Assembly (NCBI GenBank): GCA_030867875.1
Contig: JAOWCC010000019.1
Location: forward strand, 37,057,976 to 37,121,975
Length of the DNA: 64,000 nucleotides
Direction: 5' to 3'
From: Actinernus sp. WN-2022
Taxonomy: Eukaryota > Cnidaria > Anthozoa > Actiniaria > Actinernidae
The notes beneath the pieces were generated by a model. It saw only the letters and a program-made list of their open reading frames with translations. It was not told the origin of the DNA and searched no databases. Every line of letters starts with the position of its first letter. Within the stretch, counting starts at the first letter, position 1. Positions 22,641 to 33,688 of this stretch are shown here, one piece after another. The position numbers were made by a program, and so were the translations under genes.

Positions 22641-23423
22641 TCTCAGACAGCACTTTAGGCATATTCAAGCAAAATCGTTAATGAGAATTGCTCATGCCGC
22701 ACCTATTGTCTTTTGCTCCTGTTCTTTGGCGAACCACTACTTAATGAGCAGTAGAATTCAATGGCACAAATAATAAAAGACACAGGACACAACTAAATAA
22801 AGAGCATAGGACATAAACATGTTTGTTCGCCTCTTCGTATTAATTTGCCGGTTTTGACTACCGTAACGTATGATAATCTCGAAGATAAAATTTTATATAA
22901 TGAAAACCATTAACTCCTAATGCTCTTATACCATCTTCAGCTCATCCAAAATTATGTATATATCTGGTACATGCCAAAGCAATTACATTGTCTGCTGGAC
23001 TGCTATACAGGCCATGTACAGGCTGCGTACACCAAGGTCACGTCTTCCGGGGGTGGGGGGGGGGGGTACTCCTGTTTGTGACGTATTATGTATGTGCCGC
23101 GGGGGTGGGTCAGGGTTTTGAGCTCAATTTGGGCAGGTAATGTCAGGGTTTTGACCTGATTTGGGCTGATCAGGGTCAGGATTTGAGTTTAATTTGGGTG
23201 CAGTCAGGGTAGGGGTTCAGTATTTTTTAGGCAGTTAGGGTTCAGTTTTTTAGCTACTATGTTAAAAAAGACATTCTGTTGCGGTTAGCGTAATCAGGGT
23301 TTTTTCCCCCAAAAAAGGAGGTAATCAGGGTTTTGGAGCTCGGATTTTGGGTCAAACAGGGTCTGGGTTTGAGCCTCTTGGCCTCACATACATACCCATT
23401 TTTCATGTAACGTCTCCACCTCC
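22641..23423. other. Non-coding; GTCAGGGTTTTG-rich repeat
   Basis: No gene supported. From about 23040 to 23400 a G-rich stretch repeats variants of TCAGGGTTTTGAGCTCAATT and TCAGGGT. It resembles a degenerate simple repeat; similar G-run heads occur at 10450 and 35900. Confidence 0.5.
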
Positions 23424-23811
23424 CTAGCCTGCTATGCAGACGTATTTTTTCACTCTCATAAATTCGAAGAAAAAAGTAACGTCTGCTTATATACCCGAGC
23501 GCTTAATTAGTTTCCAATATGCAAGCATGACGTCAGCAGGTTTGTTTTATTTTTCTGCCCAATCAAAGCCATTGTTACAATTTTAGTGAATTGGCTCGCC
23601 AGTGAATACTCTCCTATGATTGGTCAAATGGCAAATGTATTGTCTGAATTACTTTTAAATATAACATACGTCACTTTCCAGGATATGGAAGGTAAAATCT
23701 GATTGGTCCATAACACAATGAGGTGTGCATATTGGAAACTAATTAAGCACTCGGGTAAGCAGACGTTACTTTTTTCTTCGAATTTATAAGAGTGAAAAAT
23801 ACGTCTGCATA
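23424..23811. mobile_element. TIR MITE, about 388 bp
   Basis: TATGCAGACGTATTTTTTCA at the left is mirrored at the right, and the match runs about 90 bp inward, past the CTCGGG word to GTTTCCAATATGCA. The palindromic TA at both ends suggests a TA target as in Tc1/mariner elements (inference). Confidence 0.82.
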
Positions 23812-23909
23812 GACCCTATGCATAAGTCCTGGTAACTAGCATGTCAACGAGGCCGGTAGGTCCTCTGGGATGTTGAAATTGAAGCGCCCGGGGCCGAGAT
23901 TGTGAAATG

Positions 23910-24077
23910 CACTGAACGAATGTTCGGCAATCCCTTTATGTAGGACGACACGAATTTTTACCAAAAATACAATAGAATACAACACAATACAATACGCAAC
24001 ACAATACAATACAATAGAATACAATTTGGTAGCAATTCGTGTCGTCCTACATGAAGGGATGGCCGAATGTTCAGTGA
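23910..24077. mobile_element. Hairpin MITE with AATAC-rich loop
   Basis: CACTGAACGAATGTTCGGC and ATGTAGGACGACACGAATT are mirrored on the right side (to 24077). The loop is a run of AATACA / ACAATAC units. A degraded copy at about 42233-42320 supplies the last codons of hydroxylysine kinase copy A. Confidence 0.8.
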
Positions 24078-24119
24078 AACAATGCCGTTAATTTGCTATG
24101 CGCCTGGCTGGTTGTACTA

Positions 24120-24235
24120 TAAAGAAAAACAAGAGGCCCTGATTGGCCTTAACTCGGGCCACCTATAAATAGGTTAATACATGGAGTTCTAGCACATTTT
24201 TGTGTCATACATGGTTTGTACTAGGGGACCGGATA
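24120..24235. repeat. Dispersed repeat (ACTCGGGCC family), copy 1
   Basis: AACAAGAGGCCC, AACTCGGGCCA, GAGTTCTAGCA and TCATACATGGTTTGT occur here and again at 26560-26650 in the same order. Confidence 0.65.
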
Positions 24236-25253
24236 ATTGATTCACTTCTGATGCTTGTGATAATTTATATATAATGGAATGGACCTTTTGGAGGAATGCA
24301 ATAATGTGGATGTACTAGATGGCAAACAAATATTTAAAGGCACTTGTACGAGATTGGTAGTGTTATTAGCAAAACCAGTTTGTAAATGCTATTTTCCACC
24401 TTCTTACAATTCTCAACCTCCAAAGGTGGTCACGGTCACTTACAGGAGCTTCTAATTACAAAGTTTTACTGATAATTAAAACCAGGTTGCATAAGGGTGG
24501 TCGCTGAAGGGACTGGTCAGAAATTAGCAGGGGAAGGGGTTGTGAAAGGGGGAGGATCATATTGTTTTGAATCCCCAAAACTGGATGGTCATAAATATTG
24601 GGCAACTGAAAAAGGATTGGTTATAGGGGAGAAAGGGTCAAAATATTTCATACTAATAAATTGTCCAGGGAGGTTTATACATTTTTAGACTTTTTTATCT
24701 CCACCCCACCCCCTTTGCACCTCCCCTGCTAATTTTTGACCAGTCCCTAATGTTTAATAAAATATTGTGTGCATTGATTTCATGCATGTAGACCACTTGG
24801 AAAATAAAATTAACTTTATTTAAAGAGGGTAACACCAACTAGTACACACATAGAAATGCGTAGCCTCCACCACAGTCGGTTTTAGGGGCTAGGTATGAGC
24901 CCCTAAAAACGACTGCGGGGGAGGCTAAGAAATGCGTGGCCCTCCTTGTCATTAAAAATTCGAAACAAATGTAGAACATGATTTAGATTAATACAATTAA
25001 CATATGTCACTAATTAAGCTAAATATTGTCTGTTCATGACTGTAATAATAATATCAGTATACAAGTGAATGCATATAAATTATATATCACTTCAATTCGT
25101 TATCTGAAAACATAAATACTTCTTTGTCTTCTTTCTTCAGTCAAGTTGACTTTTTCGACATACTTTTCAGGGCAACAGTGTTCACTTGGTAAATAAATCT
25201 CCACACCCAATTCTATTTATGATTGTTCTAATCAGTTCCAGTATCTGTGTATA
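24236..25253. other. Non-coding stretch
   Basis: No gene supported. A small inverted word, GTCGGTTTTAGGGGCT and its near mirror AGCCCCTAAAAACGACTG, lies at about 24875-24915 and could be a very short hairpin element. Confidence 0.4.
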
Positions 25254-25526
25254 GCTCTACCAATTCCAAACCTGCCCATCCCCCAAGGGTGGGGGGCATA
25301 AGTGGGGCATTTGACTGAGTTTTTGTCCCAGGGGTGAGACATTTTGGAGCAAACAAAAGTTGGCAGGGTGAGGAATTCATTTGCAGAAAGAGTCAAAATA
25401 GCGAATTTGATAAGAGATTTGCACCCGTACCAAAGCCCCACCGTTGAGCACTTGACGCCACAGTGGGGCATTTGATGCCCTACAAATATCTGGGGGGGGG
25501 AAGGGCAGGTTTGGAATTGATAGAGC
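25254..25526. mobile_element. TIR MITE, GGGGCATTTG family
   Basis: The ends are inverted: GCTCTACCAATTCCAAACC at the left and the mirror of GCTCTATCAATTCCAAACC at the right, each followed inward by CTGCCC and a C- or G-rich run. GGGGCATTTGA occurs inside both ends. A partial copy is at 8066-8195. Confidence 0.8.
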
Positions 25527-27268
25527 CATAACTTATATAATTGTACTCTCCAGTATGGCTTTACACAACAAATCCTGCTCTTTTAATTCGGTATTCTCGG
25601 TTTGTAAGTCATATCCAGTTCTGTTTATGGGTATAATTCGTAGTAAATTCGAATGCCTCTCTGTATCTTCCGAGTTCTGTTATTGTTTTGACGATCGATT
25701 TTAACTTTTTCCTTCTTGGTCTCTATAAAGTCACATACAGTTCAACTTAAGGACGATTTCATTTCCAGTTCGAATTACAGTCACCATTACACTTAATAAA
25801 ATTTTAAAAGTAGGGAACAAGTAAGATTTGTGTGCGCATATATAAACACATAATTTCAACCTCACCAGTTCTGATTTCCGTTCGCGTTCAAAGCCAAGCA
25901 TCAATCACTGTTCACTTCCAGCTTTTGCGACTCTTGAATTGAAGTCTTAGTAAAGTTCGGCATTGGTTGACTGGTTTAGTCAAGACTTCCCAGTTGTATA
26001 ATCTCAAGAGTATTTCATTTTCAGGAGAGGACTTCGCAGTAAACAATTACAGCCAACATTGCAAACAATCAATCCTCCACAGTGTGATGGTAATGAAGAG
26101 CATTTCAACAATACCAACAATGCAACACTGCAATCGTATGGCACTTAGATGCAGCAGTACAGGCATTTTCTTTCAGTTTCCGTGGATTATTGGACCAAAA
26201 CCATCACTCCTCCGGCCGGCTAGACTAGCTTACTGTGCGATATTTGGATCGCCACATCCCTTTCGTAATGTGAGAATTTTCCATCGAAAGCCCCTAAAAG
26301 TCCTGTCAGCCCTAGAATAACTGAATATCTTGATATTTCATTCGAAGAAACCTTTGGTTTCAGCAAAATAATGGTTCAGAATGAACCCAAACCTTCGCTA
26401 CGTTGCTGGCTTTGCCGAACTTTCCAAAATCAAGATCTGGCGGGTGTCGGATCTGATTGGTTGATCCTGTCACGTGTTGGGAATCGAACAATGGGCTCCT
26501 TGTAATCTGATTGGTTACTGGCGCCAAACAGCGACACAAAAAATAATAATAATAACAAGAGGCCCCGAGTGGCCTGAACTCGGGCCATCTAGGCCAAGGT
26601 ATTAATACATAGAGTTCTAGCATATTTTGTCATACATGGTTTGTGCTAGGGGAGCGATTTTCATTTGGAACGGTTTGTGTACAAATGGTAAACCTTTTTT
26701 CAGATCGGAAATTCAGTTTGGGAAATTTCGTGTACCATTTACACCGGAATTTCCGACCGGAATTTATGTGTAAATGGTAAACAACCATGGTCACGGTGAG
26801 GTGTCATATTTCTCACACATGTCTGCTTCTCTAGCTGTCAAAATGGCTGAGTCGGACACGAGCGAGAGGTAATCATTGATCCTCCATAATTGCAAATGAG
26901 CTCATTTGATTACGCCACTTAGTCATACTATACCTTTATGGAGTCTAAAATTAACACAATCGCCCTTTACCGGTTGATTCTGAAGTTAGATATTTCATTC
27001 ATAGTTTATATTGTGGTAAATTGTAAGCGTCCGTTTTCGTGTTTATTTAAAACACGCTGTTTTCTGTTTCACGGCATGTTAGGAATTTTGCAAAAAGCCA
27101 TTGTGTCTAGCTCAGGCGTAGGTCAAAAGTAACTCAATCTAAACTAAACACACTGTGGTTTTAAATTTTAAATTGTAACCGGGCTTGGTTCATATTAAAC
27201 GTATTGACTTTGTAGATGGCCGTATAAAGTTTGTCATTTTTAGATACATGTCATGTTTAATATACGCC
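25527..27268. other. Non-coding; second ACTCGGGCC repeat copy
   Basis: No gene supported. 26560-26650 repeats the sequence at 24120-24235. Around 26690-26780 the TTTACCATTTG / CGGAATTT words form a weak inverted arrangement. Confidence 0.4.
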
Positions 27269-27366
27269 ATTACAACCTCCACAAAGGAAGACAGTGATAA
27301 GCTTACCGACTGAATAAAATTACAACCTCCACAAAGGAAGACAGTGATAAGCTTACCGACTGAATA
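27269..27366 (+). repeat. Exact 50-bp tandem duplication
   Basis: The unit beginning ATTACAACCTCCACAAAGG starts at 27269 and again at 27319. The two copies look identical over at least 47 bp, so this is a recent duplication or an assembly artefact. Confidence 0.92.
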
Positions 27367-28599
27367 ATCCAGCTATAAATCTCACAATTCATTCATACTG
27401 TTTGTTCGATAGTAATATTTTCTGTAGAGTTCGGTTTTCCGCTGAGCATACTCGTAGACGCTGTTCTGCATTTTGCATTCTGCAAAACACACCCGCCGTG
27501 GTGTTTAGAGACTTGAAAACTCGTAGGTGCTTTTTGTAGAATTTTACTTTCATTTCATCCCGCAACATCACTACAGATCGAAAGCTCCTACATAGGTACC
27601 TCCATAAAATGTTTCCGAGCTTTCTCTTTACGGAAAATTAAATATTTATGTACTTGTACTCACGAAACCGTACTCACGGATCTTGTCTTTCTTTAAGACT
27701 TTATCGTCGGCTGGCTAGCTTTAGACCCCCGCGTATTACAATCATCGAAACTGCTCTCACAAATTTTAGGGTGTTATAATCACTTGCTGTCACAATCCGT
27801 AGGAGAATCAATTGCACAGAATTCCGAATAAAGAAAAACGATGAAAGATTGAACGATTTATCCACAACAACAACTCATCCAGTGGTTTTGCTCATAGCGG
27901 CCTTGGCCTTGGGAGAAAAAAATCACGTCCTGCAGACTGCAGTTGACGTAACGATGGCAATGTAAAAAAAAACGTGAGCTGATTGGTTGACCGCCCCGGA
28001 AGTCGATAAAATGTCACATGGCCGCCACGTGAACAGTGCAATCAGATTGGTTTGGCGGTTCGCGGCGACGCAAAAAATAAAAAAATAAAAATATAAAAGA
28101 CTTGCGAAACTTGACTCGTGCCTCGGCCGAAGGCCTGGCCCGAGTAATAAAAGGATAAAAAAGACTTGCGAAACTTGACTCGGGCGGCCAAAGGCCTGGC
28201 CCGAGTAATAATAATAATTGCGTTCGACGAAGGAGAACGCATACTAATCTTGCAGTGGACTCCCTGTGGTCATGTGTGGGCTACCTGTGCTTCCCCAGGC
28301 GAAATAAATCGAGATTCGTGTATGTCCGTCGTCATGTCATCATGTCCTCATGTTTGTACTTTTTAGAATAAATTATCTCGGCCGGGGAACTGGTAACCTC
28401 ACGTACACGATGCGAGCGGCCATTTTGGTGAATGCCATCATGACATTGTACATTGTACAAAGGTTATTATATAAGTAATTTCCTATCTCTCTTATATATA
28501 TACATATATATATTTTTCTTTCCACTCCATTTTTTTTGTTCCTTTTCTCAACCATGTTTAAACTCACTTTCAATCATATATGTATTTTAAAAAATTAAG
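27367..28599. other. Non-coding; GGCCTGGCCCGAG repeats
   Basis: No gene supported. At 28095-28215 the phrase GACTTGCGAAACTTGACTCG followed by GGCCTGGCCCGAGTAATAA occurs twice in tandem; a further copy is at 30450-30500. A TA-rich run (TATATACATATATATA) lies near 28495. Confidence 0.5.
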
Positions 28600-28812
28600 T
28601 GACTGCAACATTTGGTAATTCTCCTCATTTAGTTTCTTCATGGTAGTGGCCAACTCGAAAGCTTTTGCTCCTTTGGCCACTACGCACATTTCCTGGAAAT
28701 TGTAACCTTGAATACCTATTTTATTTTTTCTCCACTCTTTCCTACTAATTGTTAAAACTGAACTTGTAAATAGTGCAAAATAAAATTGAACTTGAACTTG
28801 AACTTGAACTTC
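28600..28812 (+). mobile_element. 3' end fragment of the same LINE family
   Basis: Matches the 3' UTR of the LINE at 16111-19043 through the hairpin (28644-28682) and ends in a TTGAAC tandem tail (about 28780-28812). In the hairpin TAGTGGCCAA pairs with TTGGCCACTA around a 19-nt loop starting CTCGAAAGCTT. Only the extreme 3' end was inserted, typical of aborted target-primed reverse transcription. Confidence 0.75.
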
Positions 28813-28978
28813 TGTTTTGTTTCGCGATCGGTTAGTTACTTGCCTTATATTCCGACAATGCAATGCAATGATGTTTCAAAGGTTCGCAAATGCAATTTAG
28901 CAAAGCCTGAGGAAAGTGTGTAGTACATCTGGAGGACCTTGTACATTCAACTCGGCCATAATTATTTATTTATGCTAA

Positions 28979-29460
28979 ACCCGAGTGAATGTGCGATCGA
29001 AAAATATGCTGTTGGCTTCTCGCTGCATTGAATTGTGCTGTTCGGTTTGCCGATACCAAAACTGCAAATGGTCAAGATGCTATAAATCATACCTGAAGGT
29101 TGAAGAGAAATACATGGATATGAATATTTCAGTGTGAGTTGTGAAGAAGCTTTTTAAATAGTCTACACGTGTGCATCGTGGTGGTTTAAGCATGGATCAT
29201 GGTTTAAGTCAAACATGGTCTGTTTTGTCGACACCAGCGAAGTTGAACAGAGAACTGAGTTAAATCAACTCACCATAATTTGTAAATAACCGAGTGAATT
29301 CTGTTGGCTTGCTCGCTGTACTGGATTCTGCTTTTCGCTGTACATACAGATACCGAAACTACAAACAGTAATATAACCTGGCTGAAGAGAAACAAGGTCT
29401 GAGTTTTCTAGATACCCGTAATCGCCGTATCTTGTGTGAGTTACGACACTGTACGTTTTG
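28979..29460 (+). repeat. Diverged direct duplication, about 170-bp unit
   Basis: CGAGTGAAT, GTTGGCTT, GATACC(A/G)AAACT, and GCTGAAGAGAAA-like phrases recur in order from 28979 and from 29290. The spacing differs because of indels. Confidence 0.55.
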
Positions 29461-30576
29461 GTTATACAAATTAACGGATTAAAATTAACACTACATATTT
29501 CAGACAGAGAGTTAATCTATACCGACACTTTGATATGCCAAGGAACTGGAATATCAACACAGTACAAGGTAAGGGAAATTTAAAGTACTGACTTCATTGC
29601 TGTGTTCAATTAATCTACACTGAATTTCTAACAGACCTGAAACAAGGCTGATCAAAGCGATCAAAGCCAGGACCCGGCTACCAACATTGACCATAAATTA
29701 TTCTGGAACTAACAATGGCGCTCAATATTCTGCAGCCAACCTTGTTCTCACTTGAAAAATACCCGGGAAACATAATGTGAATGATCTGAATCGAAGGAAC
29801 TGTATGGGCTGTACTTTATACACATGCATACCTATATAGTTTATGTTCTAGGAACTGGAATTCAGTTTATACACATCTGAATAATATTTATTTATACGTA
29901 CTTTATATGAATCCCTTTATATACCCTGTAATATACTGTATTTTATATATCCTGTAATATAGTGTCCCCAATTAGCTTTACAGCTAAATACTATTGACAC
30001 TCATATAAAGTTCATGTATGCATGTATCTATGTAAATGTATGTAGCTATAGCCTGGGTTGATTTGTGTTCTACACTAACTTCAATTATTGCTTTACACTG
30101 TATACCACACAGCAAAATGTGCTACTAATTCTCAAATCAATGCCATAACCATATAAAACACACATGTATACATATAGCCCCATAAGCATCGCATCCAATG
30201 ATTTAATGTTACACAAAGATAATTACAGTTTTATACCCAGATGCATCCTCTTGTATATTAACATATAAGTCAAGACATCAAAATGTTCACATTAGTTAAA
30301 AAACAAGCACTTTTGATCAGGATTACGTACACCGTCCACATCATTGCAGCAATTTTTCAGATTTTCAGACTGTTACCACAGTCCTTTCTCTTTCTAAAAA
30401 TGTCGAACGCACTTTGATAATCTATGATTACTTCTAGTAATAATAATAAACGGCTTGCATTTTCTGACTCGTGCCTCGGCCGAAGGCCTGGCCCGAGTAA
30501 TAAAGGATAAATGAGATTAGCAACATTTTTCAACTAAACAATCATGTTCAACACGTTTCACACCTCCTGCTAGCAT
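29461..30576. other. Non-coding stretch
   Basis: No gene or defined repeat supported, apart from a GGCCTGGCCCGAG repeat copy at 30450-30500. It is AT-rich with many TATA-like words around 29880-30180. Confidence 0.4.
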
Positions 30577-30872
30577 TTAAGGACGGTGCCTACTATTGTC
30601 AGCGCGCTAACCTGAGTATCAGGCTTACCTTTTCCCCCGAGAAAAAGAAAGAAAAAACAACGCGCGAGAGGGGGAAAAGATCGCCGGATACAAATACTAT
30701 TCGAGACACCTTCCGCCCTTGTCACGTCGCCTGTCACAATCATGTCAACCGAATCATGTAAGTGCTTTCGAGATTAGCCGCGACATGAAAATTTTTTCAC
30801 ACATTCGAACCTCATAGTATCATGTCCACTTAAAACGTTATTTCTATTCCAAAATAATACTAGACTACTTAC

Positions 30873-31330
30873 CATGTCTCCACAGTATGGACTTCGTCAA
30901 CCACAAGAACTTTGGCTTTGTGCAATGCACCACATTTTAAACATTTTGACCATCTTTCGCTTAGCCATTGTTCAGCATTTCCATAGATTATTTTAAAATT
31001 TCCCTGGCTTTCTCTCCGGACTCGCCGATCGCTGCAGCTTGTAGACTAGTTTTGACCTTGTTCAAATTATTAGCCTGTTGCTTCCTTATGTATACCCTGG
31101 TTCCAGAGGGGCTCAGGTACGAATATACTGTAATGTACCGCGATCGAAAGAGTTTTGATTCCCCGAAGGAGTTTTGTTTTGCGTGACGGCAGAAGTTGAT
31201 AAATTAGGCTTTTTCCATAGCACGTGGGAATTGCAAGGACGTCTTCGTTCAGACAGATCAGTCTCCTTATGCAATCCCTCTGCTCTGGCTTCAGAGACTT
31301 TAGGAGGCCGACCATTTGACTTTTGAGGGG
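30873..31330 (-). pseudogene. RecQ-like helicase relic
   Basis: Exon one (about 31330 to 31195) reads LKSLKPEQRDCIRRL, a RecQ Q-motif region, then PTCYGKSLIYQLLP, a Walker A motif in which the usual second Gly is Cys. Exon two (about 31075 to 30873) reads AAAIGESGEKAREILK, then after a 1-base frameshift near 30998 YGNAEQWLSERW and VLVVDEVHTVETW, the Walker B DExH motif. It ends at a good donor (GTAAGT, 30872-30867). Helicases of this type unwind DNA 3' to 5'. No later exon was found downstream, so this is a decayed fragment, probably cargo or coding content of the enclosing element. Confidence 0.75.
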
Positions 31331-31347
31331 GGGGGGGGGGGGGGGGG
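31327..31347 (+). repeat. 21-G homopolymer (first of three long G/C runs)
   Basis: G21 at 31327-31347, C24 at 31477-31500 and G17 at 31801-31817 lie within 500 bp. Opposite strands carry the G in the first and second runs, so they could pair with each other. Such runs are prone to length error in sequencing. Confidence 0.9.
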
Positions 31348-31953
31348 TGTTCTTGTCTGTGCTCGATTTTTTTTTCTTTAGCAGTGTTGTTGCACGAATT
31401 TTGTTTTCGGAAAAAGCGGAGCCAGAACAAAGCTTTTCCGCTTGCAGGATATTATTTTTCAAAATCACTCCACCCTCCCCCCCCCCCCCCCCCCCCCCCC
31501 ATCAAACGTTAAACGGTCGGCCCCAGGAGAACAAATTCCAGTGTTTTAATGTACTTACAGGAAAATGTTCAAGTGAATGTTGTATCGCGCCGTTTCAAAT
31601 TTACACTCGCTGTCTTTGGAAAACCACCGGAAGCTGATTCAGGATTAGCAACACCAATCAGGACAGTGCATTTAGACTATCATTGTCTTTCGACCAATTA
31701 GGAGTAACGACCGAAATTCGGTCGTTTTACACGCGTGTCAACCAGTATTTGTATCGGGCCCTTCCTCCCTCTTCTTTCTTTCTTTCTTTCTTTTTTTTTT
31801 GGGGGGGGGGGGGGGGGAGGGGGGGAGGGGAAGGGCCTGATACTCAGGTTATCAGCGCGAGACAGGCCATTTGCAGAACTATTTGAAAAAGCTGTGCCAG
31901 TTAATTGTGTAATTTGACAGACAGAAATTTGATTGTTTTCTGTCTGTTTGTGC

Positions 31954-31995
31954 GTTGTGTACTTGTGTTGTGTACTTGTGTTGTGTACTTGTGTA
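31954..31995 (+). repeat. 13-bp tandem repeat, about 3 copies
   Basis: The unit ACTTGTGTTGTGT starts at 31961 and 31974, and partially at 31987. Confidence 0.85.
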
Positions 31996-33688
31996 GACCA
32001 ACGGGAAAAAAGGTCTGGGTCTAGGTGGTCAGCGGTTAACTCTTTCTCTTGCTCAGCCAAGATGGCGTCGGCCACGAACTTGCAAGATAGACCCGTTCCA
32101 TCATCTATAGCAAGAGATCGATCACTAGCAAGGGCGTATCTAGCCTATAGGCCCGGGCCTACGCATTTTACAGCCTACTTGTCTTATTACAAATGAATGT
32201 TGGGCTTGAGGAGCTGTCGAAATACACAAAACATGACCTGGGAGTGCAGCAGAAGGCATTTGCGAAAGTCTAAATCTAAAAATTTCCCGGGGAAGCATGC
32301 TCCCGGACCCCTCAAGAAGCGACCCTTACGCAGCGGTTGTTTGGGCCTACACATTTTAAAAACCTGGCTACGCTACTGACTAGAGTCCACCTCCGGTAAA
32401 TACAAGCGACGAGGAAATAGCGACACTGTGAAAGTGCCGTTACACGAGCGAGTACGACAGTTTCCTGATGAGAACTTCATTGTTAGAGAAGGAAAGCTGT
32501 TTTGTAATGCATGTAGAGAGATCCTGTCGACGAAGAAAAGTCTCATCTGGCTGGAAAAGTTTTGATTCTGACCCCAAGTTTTATAAACAAACAATTATTA
32601 AGTATCATCTGTTGTTGATATGAGCATATAATGTAAGAGTTTGTACGTTTTGTTTGAAATAAAACAAAGAATTTTTTGGAATTCAAGTAGCATTTTTTAA
32701 AGAAATCAGAATTTCTAGTAGCATTAAATGCCAGTTTTACTAGCATAATCGGGAAAGGCCTAGTTTGGACTGCCATGAATCGCTGCTGTCTTTTCGCCCA
32801 GCGCCTTGTGCTTTAGGCCTGTCGATGCTTTCGAGTTTCGTCAGTTTCTCCAATCATGACTTGGCAGTACAAACAATGTGTGAATACGGTCAAATAAGCT
32901 TTGTGAAAACGGGTAAACCTCTTGGAAATCCAAAGAAGAATGAAGAAGGAAGGACTGTATGGGGTTTGAGCACAAAGGAAGCAGCACCAGGTTTGATTTT
33001 CAATGAAGGAAGTCGAAAGACGGGACTGACTCTTTTCCCCACCGCCATCTTGAAAATCTCCCAGAATGTAATAAAAGAAATAAAAGAAACCAATTTTCAG
33101 ATCTTCAAGGGAGGTCTTGGTAAAAAATGTCAATTTTTGAAAATAAAATTAGCGATAAAGAGGCTTACCGTCCACATAACTTTTTTAAAACGCGTGGATA
33201 CCCCCATTTTTTATTTTTGTAATCTATAATATAGAAGCTAAACAACATTTACATATATTTTTTGTCTTTATAAAATTGAAAGTTGATGTCCATTTCAGCA
33301 AAAAAAATATGTCTGTTCATGGTCACTAATGAGGCTTACAAAGCAAAATTTGTACAAAAAATTATAATGATTGTAAGATAAATGGTTTGATTGCCATCCT
33401 TTGTGAAGAACGCTATGTCTAACGTTTTTTACCCTAATATTTTGCCACATAACCCAAAATATTAATCGAATTAAAAAATAGTTTCTCGGGCAAAGAAAAA
33501 TGCTGAGTCAGCACTTTTTTTGATTTTCAACCTTAATTATCTTTATTAATTATGTTTAATTATCTCTCTTAAACGTATGGGTACCCCATAACCTTTTTTT
33601 CTGATTTCAAAAGCTCATTAGTGGGTTCAATCCATATAGATTTTTAGAAAACAAATATCGGTTTGTAATTAGTAGGCACCGTCCTTAA

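Larger units (their letters stand above)
30600..31860. mobile_element. Nested TIR element carrying a helicase relic
   Basis: CGCGCTAACCTGAGTATCAG at the left is mirrored by CTGATACTCAGGTTATCAGC at the right. A lone end of the same family lies at 15750-15770 (AAGCCTGATACTCAGGTTAC). The interior contains RecQ-like helicase exons on the minus strand and three long G or C runs. Confidence 0.65.
30581..33684. mobile_element. TTAA-flanked TIR element, 3.1 kb, with nested insert
   Basis: Both ends read GGACGGTGCCTACTA (the right one inverted), each flanked directly by TTAA (30577-30580 and 33685-33688). This is the piggyBac-type target. Most of the left 1.26 kb is a second TIR element (30600-31860). 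The remaining interior has no transposase that I can recognise; 32765-33229 is open but without a known domain. Confidence 0.72.

Noticed and set aside
23041..23400. G-rich TCAGGGT stretch as telomere-like sequence
   Set aside because: The unit is irregular and does not match TTAGGG arrays; it is better described as a degenerate simple repeat.
32765..33229. 154-codon open frame inside the TTAA element
   Set aside because: An overlapping open frame on the other strand, no recognised domain and no conserved motif; transposase not supported.
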